NCBI GenBank assembly: GCA_903878115.1
Contig: CAIRGO010000180.1
Span: 1 to 40,387 of the forward strand
Source of the DNA: Akkermansiaceae bacterium
GTDB taxonomy: Bacteria; Verrucomicrobiota; Verrucomicrobiia; Verrucomicrobiales; Akkermansiaceae
Length of the DNA stretch: 40,387 nucleotides
Direction: 5' to 3'
This document shows positions 26,089 through 33,816 of the stretch, piece after piece (the first letter of the stretch is position 1; every line of letters begins with the position of its first letter). The notes beneath the pieces are model-generated. The model made no database searches and had not been told where the DNA came from. It saw only the letters and a list, made by a program, of their open reading frames with translations. Made by a program: the position numbers and the translations under genes.

Positions 26089-26640
26089 TTATTTACGCAA
26101 ATCTTGGAGTCGCCCCTGCAAATATTGATGCGCATAGTGCAATCGAGAGCGCACCGTGCCTTCACTTACTTTCAAAATCTCGCAAATAGTAGAGTGAGGT
26201 ATACCCTGGATATCAAACATGGTAACCACCGCTCTATGTTCTTCAGACAACTCTTGCATCGCTTCGTTCAATCTTTTTTGCAAATATTTCAATTCGCTAA
26301 TGGCCACTGGATTGGCACCGATGCTCGAGTCGATCAAAGCCGGATCAGTCAGCGCCGTATGGTCGAGTTCATTAAGGCTTAGACCAGCTATGCGATTTTT
26401 CTTTTTGAGAAAATTCAGCGTCATGTTCACCGCGATCGTATAAATCCAGGTATAAAAACTCGATTGACCGCGGAATTTTTCGATGGATTGGAAGGCTTTT
26501 GCAAAAATATCCTGCAATAAATCGTTCGTATCTTCGTGATGTGACGTCATGTTATAGACCATCGCATAAAGTTTTTTTCCATAACGATAAATCAGCGCAT
26601 CGAAGGCACGTAAGTCTCCCGACTGGGCACTATGTACCAA
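26089..26640 (-). CDS. ECF-type RNA polymerase sigma factor
   Basis: 183 residues from a TTG codon. Sigma region 2 (SGDLRAFDALIYRYGKKLYAMVYNM, about 7-31, and DLLQDIFAKAF with SSFYTWIYTIAVNMTLNFLKKK) and region 4.2 (LSEEHRAVVTMFDIQGIPHS, then VSEGTVRSRLHYA) are clear. ECF factors redirect RNA polymerase to a small regulon, often for envelope stress. The TTG gives a very short N-terminus. In-frame codons upstream read SDDADDESDID before LVHSAQSGD, which looks like a normal acidic ECF N-terminus, yet that stretch contains no ATG, GTG or TTG; translation may begin at a rare codon. A small membrane protein follows downstream, and lplA lies upstream. Confidence 0.92.
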   Translation of the reverse strand: MVHSAQSGDLRAFDALIYRYGKKLYAMVYNMTSHHEDTNDLLQDIFAKAFQSIEKFRGQSSFYTWIYTIAVNMTLNFLKKKNRIAGLSLNELDHTALTDPALIDSSIGANPVAISELKYLQKRLNEAMQELSEEHRAVVTMFDIQGIPHSTICEILKVSEGTVRSRLHYAHQYLQGRLQDLRK

Positions 26641-26748
26641 GTCGATGTCACTTTCGTCATCGGCATCATCAGAAGGTATGGGGTGAGGGTGTAGAGCGAT
26701 TCTACATAGGGAATGTATGCTGTAAATAATCTTCCCTTGCTGAAATAG

Positions 26749-27417
26749 CTAGCGTTTTTCGGTCCATGCCGGCGATCCATAACGAACCATGATGCGATGA
26801 GAAATCTCTGAAAAATCAGGCAGAATCGGTTCAAAGCATACCTGATCTGCCAACATAGTCGCCAATTGATGAGCACGTTGCAAAGAGTCCTGCGGACAAA
26901 CGCTTACAGATCCTTGATGTAAGAATCCCGCGCGACCGCGGCGCTGGCCTGCGCCTGCGATTTTCCCCCCTGCTCTAGTAACAACATCGTGCTGCACGGG
27001 TTTTTGAAAGCAGTAAGCGGACTTATGCACTGCGTCGGACTCACTTAACGTGGCATCGATCCCCTCTGCTCGCATTACTTCTGCCAGCGCAGCATGAACC
27101 ACGGAATAACTCTGCGCCGCCGGCATTTCCGCGAGCGCGTAGCCACGAGGTATGATTAGTGAATAAGTCCAGTCGTGGCGATGATCAACGATTCCCCCGC
27201 CCGTCCAGCGACGAACGATTTGCCCTGAGTAATCAGGTTCCCAAGCAGCCACCGACGCAAAGTGACTAAAATAGCCGAGGCTTACCCAATCGCCCAGCCA
27301 ACGGTAGATGCGCAGCGTGGGGACTTGGATATTCTCCCACAACAATTCGTCCACAGCCATATTCGCAGGACCGTTGCGTGGTTCTTGATCGTCCCAAATG
27401 AACAGTTGTGGCAGCAC
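26749..27417 (-). CDS. Lipoate-protein ligase A family protein
   Basis: 222 residues from a GTG start. It has the biotin/lipoate ligase fold signatures LRIYRWLGDWVSLGYF, the RRWTGGGIVDH motif (69-79), where lipoyl-AMP binds, and the catalytic lysine in GGKIAGAGQRRGRAG (K152), then HQGSV. It lacks the C-terminal accessory domain of E. coli LplA, so it resembles LipM/LipL-type transferases or short LplA proteins that attach octanoate or lipoate to dehydrogenase E2 subunits and GcvH. No lipA or gcv gene is close. The stop codon is in frame with the ECF sigma gene that follows on the same strand. Confidence 0.87.
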   Translation of the reverse strand: MLPQLFIWDDQEPRNGPANMAVDELLWENIQVPTLRIYRWLGDWVSLGYFSHFASVAAWEPDYSGQIVRRWTGGGIVDHRHDWTYSLIIPRGYALAEMPAAQSYSVVHAALAEVMRAEGIDATLSESDAVHKSAYCFQKPVQHDVVTRAGGKIAGAGQRRGRAGFLHQGSVSVCPQDSLQRAHQLATMLADQVCFEPILPDFSEISHRIMVRYGSPAWTEKR

Positions 27418-27561
27418 AGCGGCAATCTGTCATTTTTCATCGATCCAGCGCAATCGTAAAACTTATCACCTTCCGAACAAACCAATAAAATTTCACGTTT
27501 TGATGATGATTTCTTGCTACTCGATGAAAAACAGCACAGTTTCTGCCTGTAATTTACACAC

Positions 27562-28236
27562 ATGAAAAAACTCATCTCATTATTATCTGCTATTAGCCTA
27601 TTGGCACCACTACATGGCGAAGAAGGATTTGTCTCGCTCTACAATGGCAAGGATCTTACTGGTTGGAAAAAGGTCAATGGTGATGGCGACTTTCATGTTG
27701 ATGGTGAATGCATCGTTGGGGCTGGGAAAAACGTGAAATCTAACACATTTCTTCGCACCGAAAAAACCTACAAAAATTTCGATTTCCGCTTTGAGATGAA
27801 GTTTGATGATCTTAGTGGCAACTCAGGAATGATGTTCCGTGCGTTGCAAAAACCCGGCGAAGATGGACGCGTCAATGGTTATCAATGTGAGCACGATAAC
27901 GGCAAAGATCGCGCATGGACCGCTGGCTTGTATGATGAAGCGCGTCGCGGTTGGTTGCAACCACAGAAGGCTAACAAAAATGGCACAGAAGCTGAAAAAG
28001 CCGCGCAAAAAGCATTTACCGAGCAAGGGAAAAAAATCATGAAATGGGATGACTGGAATCAAATCCGCATTCTCTGTGAAGACAAACATATTCAAATCTG
28101 GATCAATGGCGAAAAACGGGTGGATTACACCGATGAGGGTGCTGAATACACCCCAGAAGGTTTTTTTGCACTGCAAGTCCATGCCGGAAAATCCTGCAAT
28201 GTTCGTTGGCGCAAGCTTGAGATCAAAACTCTCTAA
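27562..28236 (+). CDS. Exported DUF1080 (3-keto-disaccharide hydrolase-type) protein
   Basis: 224 residues. An N-terminal signal peptide (KKLISLLSAISLLAPLHG) precedes a single DUF1080 domain (PF06439), a concanavalin-like beta-sandwich: FVSLYNGKDLTGWKKV, ECIVGAGKN, FDFRFEMKFDDLSGNSGMMF, NGYQCEHDNGKD, TAGLYDEARRGW, WNQIRILCEDKHIQIWING and GFFALQVHAGKSCNVRWRKL. The family is very common in Planctomycetes and Verrucomicrobia and is linked to sugar-polymer processing; some members act on 3-keto-glycosides. No catalytic assignment can be made from this sequence alone. ftsY follows after 26 bases on the same strand, probably by chance. Confidence 0.9.
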   Translation: MKKLISLLSAISLLAPLHGEEGFVSLYNGKDLTGWKKVNGDGDFHVDGECIVGAGKNVKSNTFLRTEKTYKNFDFRFEMKFDDLSGNSGMMFRALQKPGEDGRVNGYQCEHDNGKDRAWTAGLYDEARRGWLQPQKANKNGTEAEKAAQKAFTEQGKKIMKWDDWNQIRILCEDKHIQIWINGEKRVDYTDEGAEYTPEGFFALQVHAGKSCNVRWRKLEIKTL

Positions 28237-28262
28237 CATTTTTTATCGTTCCACTCGTTGCT

Positions 28263-29111
28263 ATGGGCTTTTTTAAATCGTTGTTTCATAAAATCACCAA
28301 TCGTGCTGAGATCGAGTGGGATGAAGTAGAAGCAGAGCTTATCGCTGCGGATCTAGGAGTGAAGGGCAGCATGCTCATCATTGACGAATTGCGCGGACTA
28401 GGGCGCAAAATCACCGCGAATGACGTCGTCGAAGCCGCACGTCGTCACATCTCCAAACGCCTTCCTGATGCCAGCCCACAGCTCGTGCGTCGCACTGACG
28501 GACTACCCTGCGTGGTGCTCGTTGTCGGTGTCAATGGTGTGGGAAAAACCACTTCTGCCGCGAAATTAGCTCATTGGTTACAAAAGCAGCATCACAGCGT
28601 GATTCTCGCTGCCGCCGATACGTTTCGTGCCGCTGCCGTGGAGCAATTGGAACGCTGGGGTGAACGACTCGCAATTCCTGTTGTAAAGGGAAATGCAAAT
28701 GCTGATCCATCATCGGTGTGTTTTCATGCGCACCAAAAAGCCATTGCTAGCAAGGCAGATTTTTTGATCTGTGATACGGCGGGCCGATTGCATACACGGC
28801 ACAATCTGATGGAGGAGCTGACAAAAATTCGTCGCGTTATTGCCAAAAATGACCCCACAGCACCGCACATGACATTGCTCGCAGTCGATGCCACCACGGG
28901 ATCGAACGCGTTGCAACAAGCCAAAGAATTTCACAAAGCTTGCCCGCTAGATGGGCTGATTCTCACGAAAATGGATGGCTCAGGGAAAGGTGGCATTGCC
29001 GTCACCATTCACGAGCAATTGCAGATTCCGCCGTGTTTTGTTGGCACGGGCGAAGAACCCGATGCGTTTGCATTATTCAACAAAGAAAAATTCCTCAACG
29101 AAGTGATCTAA
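28263..29111 (+). CDS. ftsY: Signal recognition particle receptor FtsY
   Basis: 282 residues forming the NG domain. A helical N domain is followed by the SRP-GTPase motifs: G1 GVNGVGKTT (89-97), DTFRAAA (119-125), G3 DTAGR (171-175), G4 TKMDG (235-239) and the closing GTGEEPDAF. The acidic A domain seen in E. coli FtsY is absent, as in many bacteria; the N-terminal residues FFKSLFHK may form the membrane-targeting helix. It docks ribosome-SRP complexes at the membrane for cotranslational insertion. There is no Shine-Dalgarno sequence before the ATG, and the gene is convergent with the FAD oxidoreductase. Confidence 0.96.
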   Translation: MGFFKSLFHKITNRAEIEWDEVEAELIAADLGVKGSMLIIDELRGLGRKITANDVVEAARRHISKRLPDASPQLVRRTDGLPCVVLVVGVNGVGKTTSAAKLAHWLQKQHHSVILAAADTFRAAAVEQLERWGERLAIPVVKGNANADPSSVCFHAHQKAIASKADFLICDTAGRLHTRHNLMEELTKIRRVIAKNDPTAPHMTLLAVDATTGSNALQQAKEFHKACPLDGLILTKMDGSGKGGIAVTIHEQLQIPPCFVGTGEEPDAFALFNKEKFLNEVI

Positions 29112-29135
29112 CAATCCTGATCCCAGGAACAAAAA

Positions 29136-30821
29136 TTATTTTTTCTCCTTACTCGTAGCTGGCTTCTTGTATTCTAGCACTTGTCCATCAGCGCGTAGAC
29201 GTTTTTGTAGAGTCGGATAATCGAGCGCGGACAAAGCAACCCCCGCATCGATCGCGAGGCATGCTGCCGTCGCCGAGGATTGACCTAACACCATAAACAC
29301 CGGCTCCATACGAATGGAACCGAAGGCCATGTGCGAGGCGCTGAGGCAAATCGGCACTAACAGATTTTCACATTCTTCTTTTCGCGGAATAATCGCGCGA
29401 TAGCTAATCGGATAGGGAGGAACGCGGAGTTGAATATCACCTTCATTACGCACACCGCCTTTTTCATCAACATAACGTTGCACATGGTGTGAATCCATAT
29501 TGTAGGCTCCCATTCCCACGGAGTCGGCTACTACGTCGCGACCTTCACAATGTTTTTGAGTCATCACAACCGCACCAACCATGCGCCGAGCCTCGCGAAT
29601 ATACAGTTGCGGCGTCCAGTGATCCGTTTTTTGAAATTCATCCTTCGGCAAGCCCCACTGACGATAGAATTGCTTGAGACGATCAGGCAAACGCGGATGA
29701 TTCTGTAAGGTCCACAGATACCCTAACTGATAGACGCGATGCCGCTCGATGATGGCTGCTCGCTCTTGATAACTGCCATCGGGATAGGCGTAATTTTGCC
29801 CAATAAAATCCGTCGATACCGCGCCGCTGTTATTCGTGTCAGTTTTAGCGTTTGGCATCGGATCATATTTCGCTGCGGGAGCGGTATAGAAATCAGACTC
29901 CGCATAGCGCAACAACATTTCATAATCACGCTCGTTGTATCCAGCAGGTTTTTCGATAGGCAGTCGATTCTCAGGCGCATTTGTTAGACACATCCGAAAA
30001 CAGTAAGCTTGCACACGCTGATCACCTGCACCTTCGATCCCTGGACCATTGGCATCAATACCAGGAAGCAAACCGCTAGTGGCATCACCTTTTTTGACAT
30101 AAGGATCGATAAATCCACCAAACTGATGCGAATGTGCACCCTTCGCCTGTACCCCGTTGACGGTCTCGCCATACTGCGCATTTGCCTCGCGACCGACAGT
30201 ATATTTCACACCAGCCATCGCCAATAAATCACCCTCATAACTAGCATCGATGAACATTTTTCCAGCGAATACGTCGCCTGATTCCATCACAATCTGTTGG
30301 ATGCGTCCGCCTTGCATCTTCACTCCCTGATTTTTTGTTAGAACAAGTCGTTGCCCAGTAAAAACCTGCATTTTATTTTGAGTGATCCATCCAGCATACA
30401 CTTCTGAAGCCACATGTGGTTCGAAGGTCCATTGCGCATCGTCCTTAGGCGACAATGACCCATGCCGATAGTCACTGCGTTTTTGAAATTTCCAGCGCGC
30501 ATCATCGGCGTAGATTTTTTTGATCTCTTGATAAAATTCACGCGCAATGCCACCGATGACCACTTTATTGCCAATATCTGTTTGTCCCAAGCCACCAGTG
30601 GTGAGACCGCCTAAGTGGTGACTCGGCTCTGCTACGATCACAGTTTTCCCCATGCGCGTAACTTGCACAGCAGCAGCAATACCAGAAGAAGTGCCGCCAT
30701 AAATGATCACATCTGCTTGACGTAATTCGGCTCTTACAGCAGAGATCGAAAATGCCATCATCAAGACATGAATCCATGCCGATCGAGAAGTGAAACGTAA
30801 CATGCTAAGTGGGCGATTCAT
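29136..30821 (-). CDS. Exported FAD-dependent oxidoreductase
   Basis: About 561 residues from the ATG giving MNRPLSMLRF (a second ATG lies six codons on); the longer frame would run into the divergent esterase gene. A signal peptide (about 12-31) is followed by the FAD-binding fold of PF12831: ADVIIYGGTSSGIAAAVQVTRMG, VIVAEPSHHLGGLTTGGLGQ, KMFIDASYEGDLLAMAGV, and near the C-terminus ENLLVPICLSASHMAFGSIRMEPVFMVLGQSSATAA. Such proteins are abundant in PVC bacteria and are thought to oxidise sugars or related compounds in the periplasm; substrate unknown. The divergent partner is an exported esterase, so both may serve polysaccharide use. Confidence 0.88.
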   Translation of the reverse strand: MNRPLSMLRFTSRSAWIHVLMMAFSISAVRAELRQADVIIYGGTSSGIAAAVQVTRMGKTVIVAEPSHHLGGLTTGGLGQTDIGNKVVIGGIAREFYQEIKKIYADDARWKFQKRSDYRHGSLSPKDDAQWTFEPHVASEVYAGWITQNKMQVFTGQRLVLTKNQGVKMQGGRIQQIVMESGDVFAGKMFIDASYEGDLLAMAGVKYTVGREANAQYGETVNGVQAKGAHSHQFGGFIDPYVKKGDATSGLLPGIDANGPGIEGAGDQRVQAYCFRMCLTNAPENRLPIEKPAGYNERDYEMLLRYAESDFYTAPAAKYDPMPNAKTDTNNSGAVSTDFIGQNYAYPDGSYQERAAIIERHRVYQLGYLWTLQNHPRLPDRLKQFYRQWGLPKDEFQKTDHWTPQLYIREARRMVGAVVMTQKHCEGRDVVADSVGMGAYNMDSHHVQRYVDEKGGVRNEGDIQLRVPPYPISYRAIIPRKEECENLLVPICLSASHMAFGSIRMEPVFMVLGQSSATAACLAIDAGVALSALDYPTLQKRLRADGQVLEYKKPATSKEKK

Positions 30822-30828
30822 CGCAAGC

Positions 30829-30857
30829 ACTCTGTAATTCAGCAGGAAAATGGTCAA
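30829..30857 (-). promoter_or_regulatory. Possible promoter of the FAD oxidoreductase gene
   Basis: On the minus strand TTGACC (5/6) lies 17 bases before CAGAGT (3/6), which ends seven bases before the ATG. The -35 box is good and the -10 box poor. It is back to back with the esterase promoter, the two -35 boxes being about 25 bases apart. Confidence 0.28.
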
Positions 30858-30882
30858 GCGTTTTCGCAGCCATGAACACAAC

Positions 30883-30910
30883 TTGACTAAACATCTCAAC
30901 AATCTATGAT
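30883..30910 (+). promoter_or_regulatory. Promoter of the esterase gene, predicted leaderless transcript
   Basis: TTGACT (5/6) and TATGAT (5/6) are separated by 16 bases. Six bases then separate the -10 box from the ATG, the same distance as at tatA, so the predicted transcript starts at or within a base of the start codon. Confidence 0.6.
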
Positions 30911-30916
30911 TTCGCC

Positions 30917-31798
30917 ATGCGCACATTACCCTATCTTCTCTCTCTATCAGCCACACTTATGATTCATGCCGCACCTTTGCCTGCACTTCCGCTTTATGAA
31001 AACGGTGCCCCTGATGCCTTGGGGACTGCCGAAAAAGATATTCCTACGCTCACAGCATATCTTCCCCAAGGGAGCACATCACCGACCACTGCGATCCTCA
31101 TTTGCCCTGGCGGTGGCTACGGTGGACTAGCAGAACACGAAGGTGCTGGCTATGCCACTTGGCTAGCGGAACAAGGCATCGCTGGTGTTGTGTTGAAATA
31201 TCGCTTGGGCCCCTCAGGCTACAAGCATCCAACGATGCTGAACGATGCGGCTCGCGGCATGCGGCTGATGCGTTCACAGGCCAAAGCATGGAACATCGAC
31301 CCGAAACGTTGTGGAGTCATGGGTTCTAGCGCGGGTGGTCATTTGGCAACAACGTTACTTACACATTTCGATGAGGGAAAAACTGGCAATAAAAATGTCA
31401 TCGAGCAACAAAGTTCGCGCCCCGATTTTGGCATCTTATGTTATGCCGTTATCACGATGTCAGACAATACCCACGCTGGGTCGCGGAAAAATTTGTTAGG
31501 CGATAATCCTTCGCCTGAGTTAATCGAAAATTTATCTAACGAAAAACAAGTTACCAAAGATACCCCACCGTGTTTCATCTGGCACACATGGGAGGATCAA
31601 GCCGTGAAAGTGGAAAACTCGTTAGAATTTGCCAGTGCCTTACGCAAAGCAGGAGTGAAATTTGATTTGCATATCTATCAAAAAGGACCACATGGCATCG
31701 GACTCAGCGTCGGCAAAAATGGCGCGAAAGCAGGCGAAGTCCACCCGTGGGCCAGTGATCTGTTAGTGTGGCTACGCCAAAATCAATGGGCAAAATAA
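30917..31798 (+). CDS. Exported alpha/beta hydrolase (acetyl esterase/xylanase-type)
   Basis: 293 residues with a signal peptide (PYLLSLSATLMIHA, cleavage near residue 20). The alpha/beta-hydrolase fold shows the oxyanion segment CPGGGYGGLAEHEG (63-76), the nucleophile in GSSAGGH (Ser138), an aspartate in HTWEDQAVKVEN and the catalytic histidine in GPHGIGLS. The wording agrees with the BD-FAE/Axe-type esterases that remove acetyl or feruloyl groups from xylan and pectin. It should act in the periplasm or outside. It is divergent from an exported FAD oxidoreductase. A 98-codon half of the sequence from about residue 60 is the most conserved part. Confidence 0.87.
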   Translation: MRTLPYLLSLSATLMIHAAPLPALPLYENGAPDALGTAEKDIPTLTAYLPQGSTSPTTAILICPGGGYGGLAEHEGAGYATWLAEQGIAGVVLKYRLGPSGYKHPTMLNDAARGMRLMRSQAKAWNIDPKRCGVMGSSAGGHLATTLLTHFDEGKTGNKNVIEQQSSRPDFGILCYAVITMSDNTHAGSRKNLLGDNPSPELIENLSNEKQVTKDTPPCFIWHTWEDQAVKVENSLEFASALRKAGVKFDLHIYQKGPHGIGLSVGKNGAKAGEVHPWASDLLVWLRQNQWAK

Positions 31799-31814
31799 CA
31801 AGGCCCACGCTTGA

Positions 31815-31834
31815 CATGCAACAAACGTTGCATG
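31815..31834. repeat. Inverted repeat CATGCAAC-4-GTTGCATG upstream of the YHYH gene
   Basis: A perfect 8-bp inverted repeat with a four-base centre lies 85 bases before the ATG of the YHYH protein and 17 bases after the esterase stop codon. Its left edge overlaps a consensus TTGACA (31811-31816). No T-tract follows, so it is not a classical terminator. It could be an operator for a dimeric regulator, or a weak hairpin after the esterase gene. Confidence 0.45.
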
Positions 31835-31918
31835 GTGAAACGCCATGAAAAATTGTAAAGATTCGGTAAAGCTGCGCGACAATTCAAAATGACTGTGGTT
31901 AGTGATCTTGAACAGATT

Positions 31919-33163
31919 ATGAAACATCACTTATCAAGCCTACTTTCAGCCACTCTTATCACTGGTGGCCTCCTAACAAATACGGTGCTAGCTCATCCTG
32001 ATCACGATGAAACCACCAGCCCAGCCGAACACGAATTGTTACTCATACAAACCGCAACGGCACCCGCGAGTAATTCATCTGTAAGCATCGCCACTGAAGG
32101 TGAATTCCGCGTCATCAAATCAAACGGCATTCCTGATCATACTCCTGGTGATTTCCCCCGTCGTGGCAACCCGAATGTAATCAAACCGCAAAGTTACAGC
32201 TTCCGCATGCCTCTCAAACCAAAAGCAGCAGCGGAACCCATTCATCGCGGCGGTTTCTGGTGGGGTGTCGCGATCAACGGTGTGCCATTTGAACCCGGCA
32301 CTGGCGAATCATGGAATAACGATATGCGCTCTGGCTGGCGTTATGAAGCAGCCACGGGATTTCTCAATCTAGGTCTCGATGAACACAATGCTCACGTGCA
32401 ACCCAATGGAGCTTATCACTATCATGCTCTGCCAACGGGTATCGTCAAAGAGCACGGCGGCGATGAAAAAAATATGCTGTTAGTTGCCTGGTCCGCTGAT
32501 GGTTTTCCGGTCTATACCGCACAGGCCTACAGCGATCCAAAGGACGCGAAAAGTCCACTGAAAAAAATGAAGTCGAGCTACCAACTCAAAAAAGGAGCGC
32601 GTCCCTCAGTACAGGGTGGACCATCAGGAAACTACGATGGCCGCTTTACCCAAGATTTTGAATTCATCAAAGGCAGCGGCGATCTCGATGACTGCAATGG
32701 ACGCTTCGGAGTAACTCCCGAATTTCCCGAGGGTACATACTATTACTGCATCAGTGCCGATTTCCCCTTCGTCGCCAGAATGTGGAGGGCCGAACCTGAT
32801 GCCAGTTTCAACAAAGGCGACCGCCCACCAGGAGCTGGTGGTGGGCTTCAACAAGCACCACTCGGCGGAGCACCGCGCGGCATCATGGAAGGCGGACCTT
32901 CCCCTGCCCCAAACCCTGGCGGAGTCATTCCAGCAGTTCCTTCGCCCGGCGGTGGCGCAGGTATGCCGCGTATGCCTGTCATTGGCGCGATCGATAAAAA
33001 TTCCGATGGCACACTCGATCAAGACGAATTAAAAAACGCCGCAGCAGCACTGCTCTCGCTTGATAAAAATGGCGACGGAAAATTAACCACCGATGAATAC
33101 CGCGGCACCCTACCAGGCGGTGCCAGACCCGGCGCAGCAGGAGTTCCTAGACAAGGGCAATAA
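31919..33163 (+). CDS. Exported YHYH-domain protein with C-terminal EF-hands
   Basis: 414 residues from the ATG giving MKHHLSSLLSATLITG, a signal peptide that ends near VLAHPDHDE; an upstream ATG at 31889 is less likely. The central part is a YHYH domain (PF14240): GFWWGVAINGVPFEPG, NAHVQPNGAYHYHALP, GFPVYTAQ and later GTYYYCISADFPFVAR. YHYH proteins are extracellular and of unknown function. A Gly/Pro-rich linker follows, and then two EF-hand loops, DKNSDGTLDQDE and DKNGDGKLTTDE, about 23 codons apart, which should bind calcium. The histidine-rich start (HPDHDE) may bind metal. It stands alone between the esterase and the convergent peroxiredoxin gene. Confidence 0.87.
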   Translation: MKHHLSSLLSATLITGGLLTNTVLAHPDHDETTSPAEHELLLIQTATAPASNSSVSIATEGEFRVIKSNGIPDHTPGDFPRRGNPNVIKPQSYSFRMPLKPKAAAEPIHRGGFWWGVAINGVPFEPGTGESWNNDMRSGWRYEAATGFLNLGLDEHNAHVQPNGAYHYHALPTGIVKEHGGDEKNMLLVAWSADGFPVYTAQAYSDPKDAKSPLKKMKSSYQLKKGARPSVQGGPSGNYDGRFTQDFEFIKGSGDLDDCNGRFGVTPEFPEGTYYYCISADFPFVARMWRAEPDASFNKGDRPPGAGGGLQQAPLGGAPRGIMEGGPSPAPNPGGVIPAVPSPGGGAGMPRMPVIGAIDKNSDGTLDQDELKNAAAALLSLDKNGDGKLTTDEYRGTLPGGARPGAAGVPRQGQ

Positions 33164-33193
33164 GAAAAAATGTTTCGATGATTTTCCCATCGC

Positions 33194-33230
33194 AAAAAAA
33201 AGCCAGCCCTGCAATTTCTGCGGGGCTGGC
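33194..33230 (-). terminator. Intrinsic terminator of the peroxiredoxin gene
   Basis: A stem of up to 12 bp with one mismatched pair (A opposite C on the minus strand) and a five-base loop lies 17 bases after the peroxiredoxin stop. On the minus strand it is followed directly by eight T. On the plus strand it could also stall transcripts from the YHYH gene, but no T-tract follows there. Confidence 0.88.
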
Positions 33231-33247
33231 CATTGAGAAAATATGGA

Positions 33248-33739
33248 TTACAGTGATTGCAATGTTGCTTTTACCGCAGTGAAATCGGGCAAATCTTTGG
33301 GATGATCTTGCACTTCGGCGTATTGCACGATGCCGGCTTTATCGATCACAAATGCGGAACGTTTCGCCACACCGCCCATGATCAAATTCGCTTCAGGAAG
33401 GAATTGATCGTATGCCACGCCGTATGCCTTGGCGACATTGTGCTCATAATCACTGAGCAATGGCAGGGTGATGCCTTCTTTTTCTGCCCATGCGGCTTGC
33501 GCAAATGGATTATCACCACTGATGCCGATCACCTTGGCATTGAGCGCTTCATACTCAGAAATGCCTGCGGAAATATCGCAGAATTCGGTGGTGCAAACGC
33601 CAGTAAAAGCCATCGGCACGAATAGTAACACGATGTTGCTCTGACCGATGTGCTCAGAAAGGGTGAACAATTTGGGGCCCTCGGCGGTTTTGGTGACAAG
33701 GGTGAAATCTGGTGCTTTATCTCCTACTTTGATTGACAT
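33248..33739 (-). CDS. Peroxiredoxin (AhpC/TSA family, AhpE-like)
   Basis: 163 residues with a thioredoxin fold. GDKAPDFTL opens the domain and the active site is PMAFTGVCTTEFC: P42, T46 and the peroxidatic C49 in P-x3-T-x2-C, with a second cysteine at 54 five residues on. The spacing resembles AhpE/PrxQ-like one-Cys or atypical two-Cys enzymes. It reduces hydrogen peroxide and organic hydroperoxides in the cytoplasm. RSAFVIDKAGIVQYAEV is the usual late strand-turn-strand. It is a single-gene unit with its own terminator, divergent from avtA. No Shine-Dalgarno sequence precedes the ATG. Confidence 0.93.
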   Translation of the reverse strand: MSIKVGDKAPDFTLVTKTAEGPKLFTLSEHIGQSNIVLLFVPMAFTGVCTTEFCDISAGISEYEALNAKVIGISGDNPFAQAAWAEKEGITLPLLSDYEHNVAKAYGVAYDQFLPEANLIMGGVAKRSAFVIDKAGIVQYAEVQDHPKDLPDFTAVKATLQSL

Positions 33740-33816
33740 ATATGTGTTTTGGTTGTTGAACGGTGGGCGCAGACCTTAGCGCAAAATGCTCCTAGGTCAA
33801 TCACGAGTCACGCAAT

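Noticed and set aside
31845-31892. 15-codon ORF upstream of the YHYH gene as a leader peptide
   Set aside because: Too short for coding evidence, no ribosome binding site, no regulatory codon run and no hairpin pair of attenuator type.
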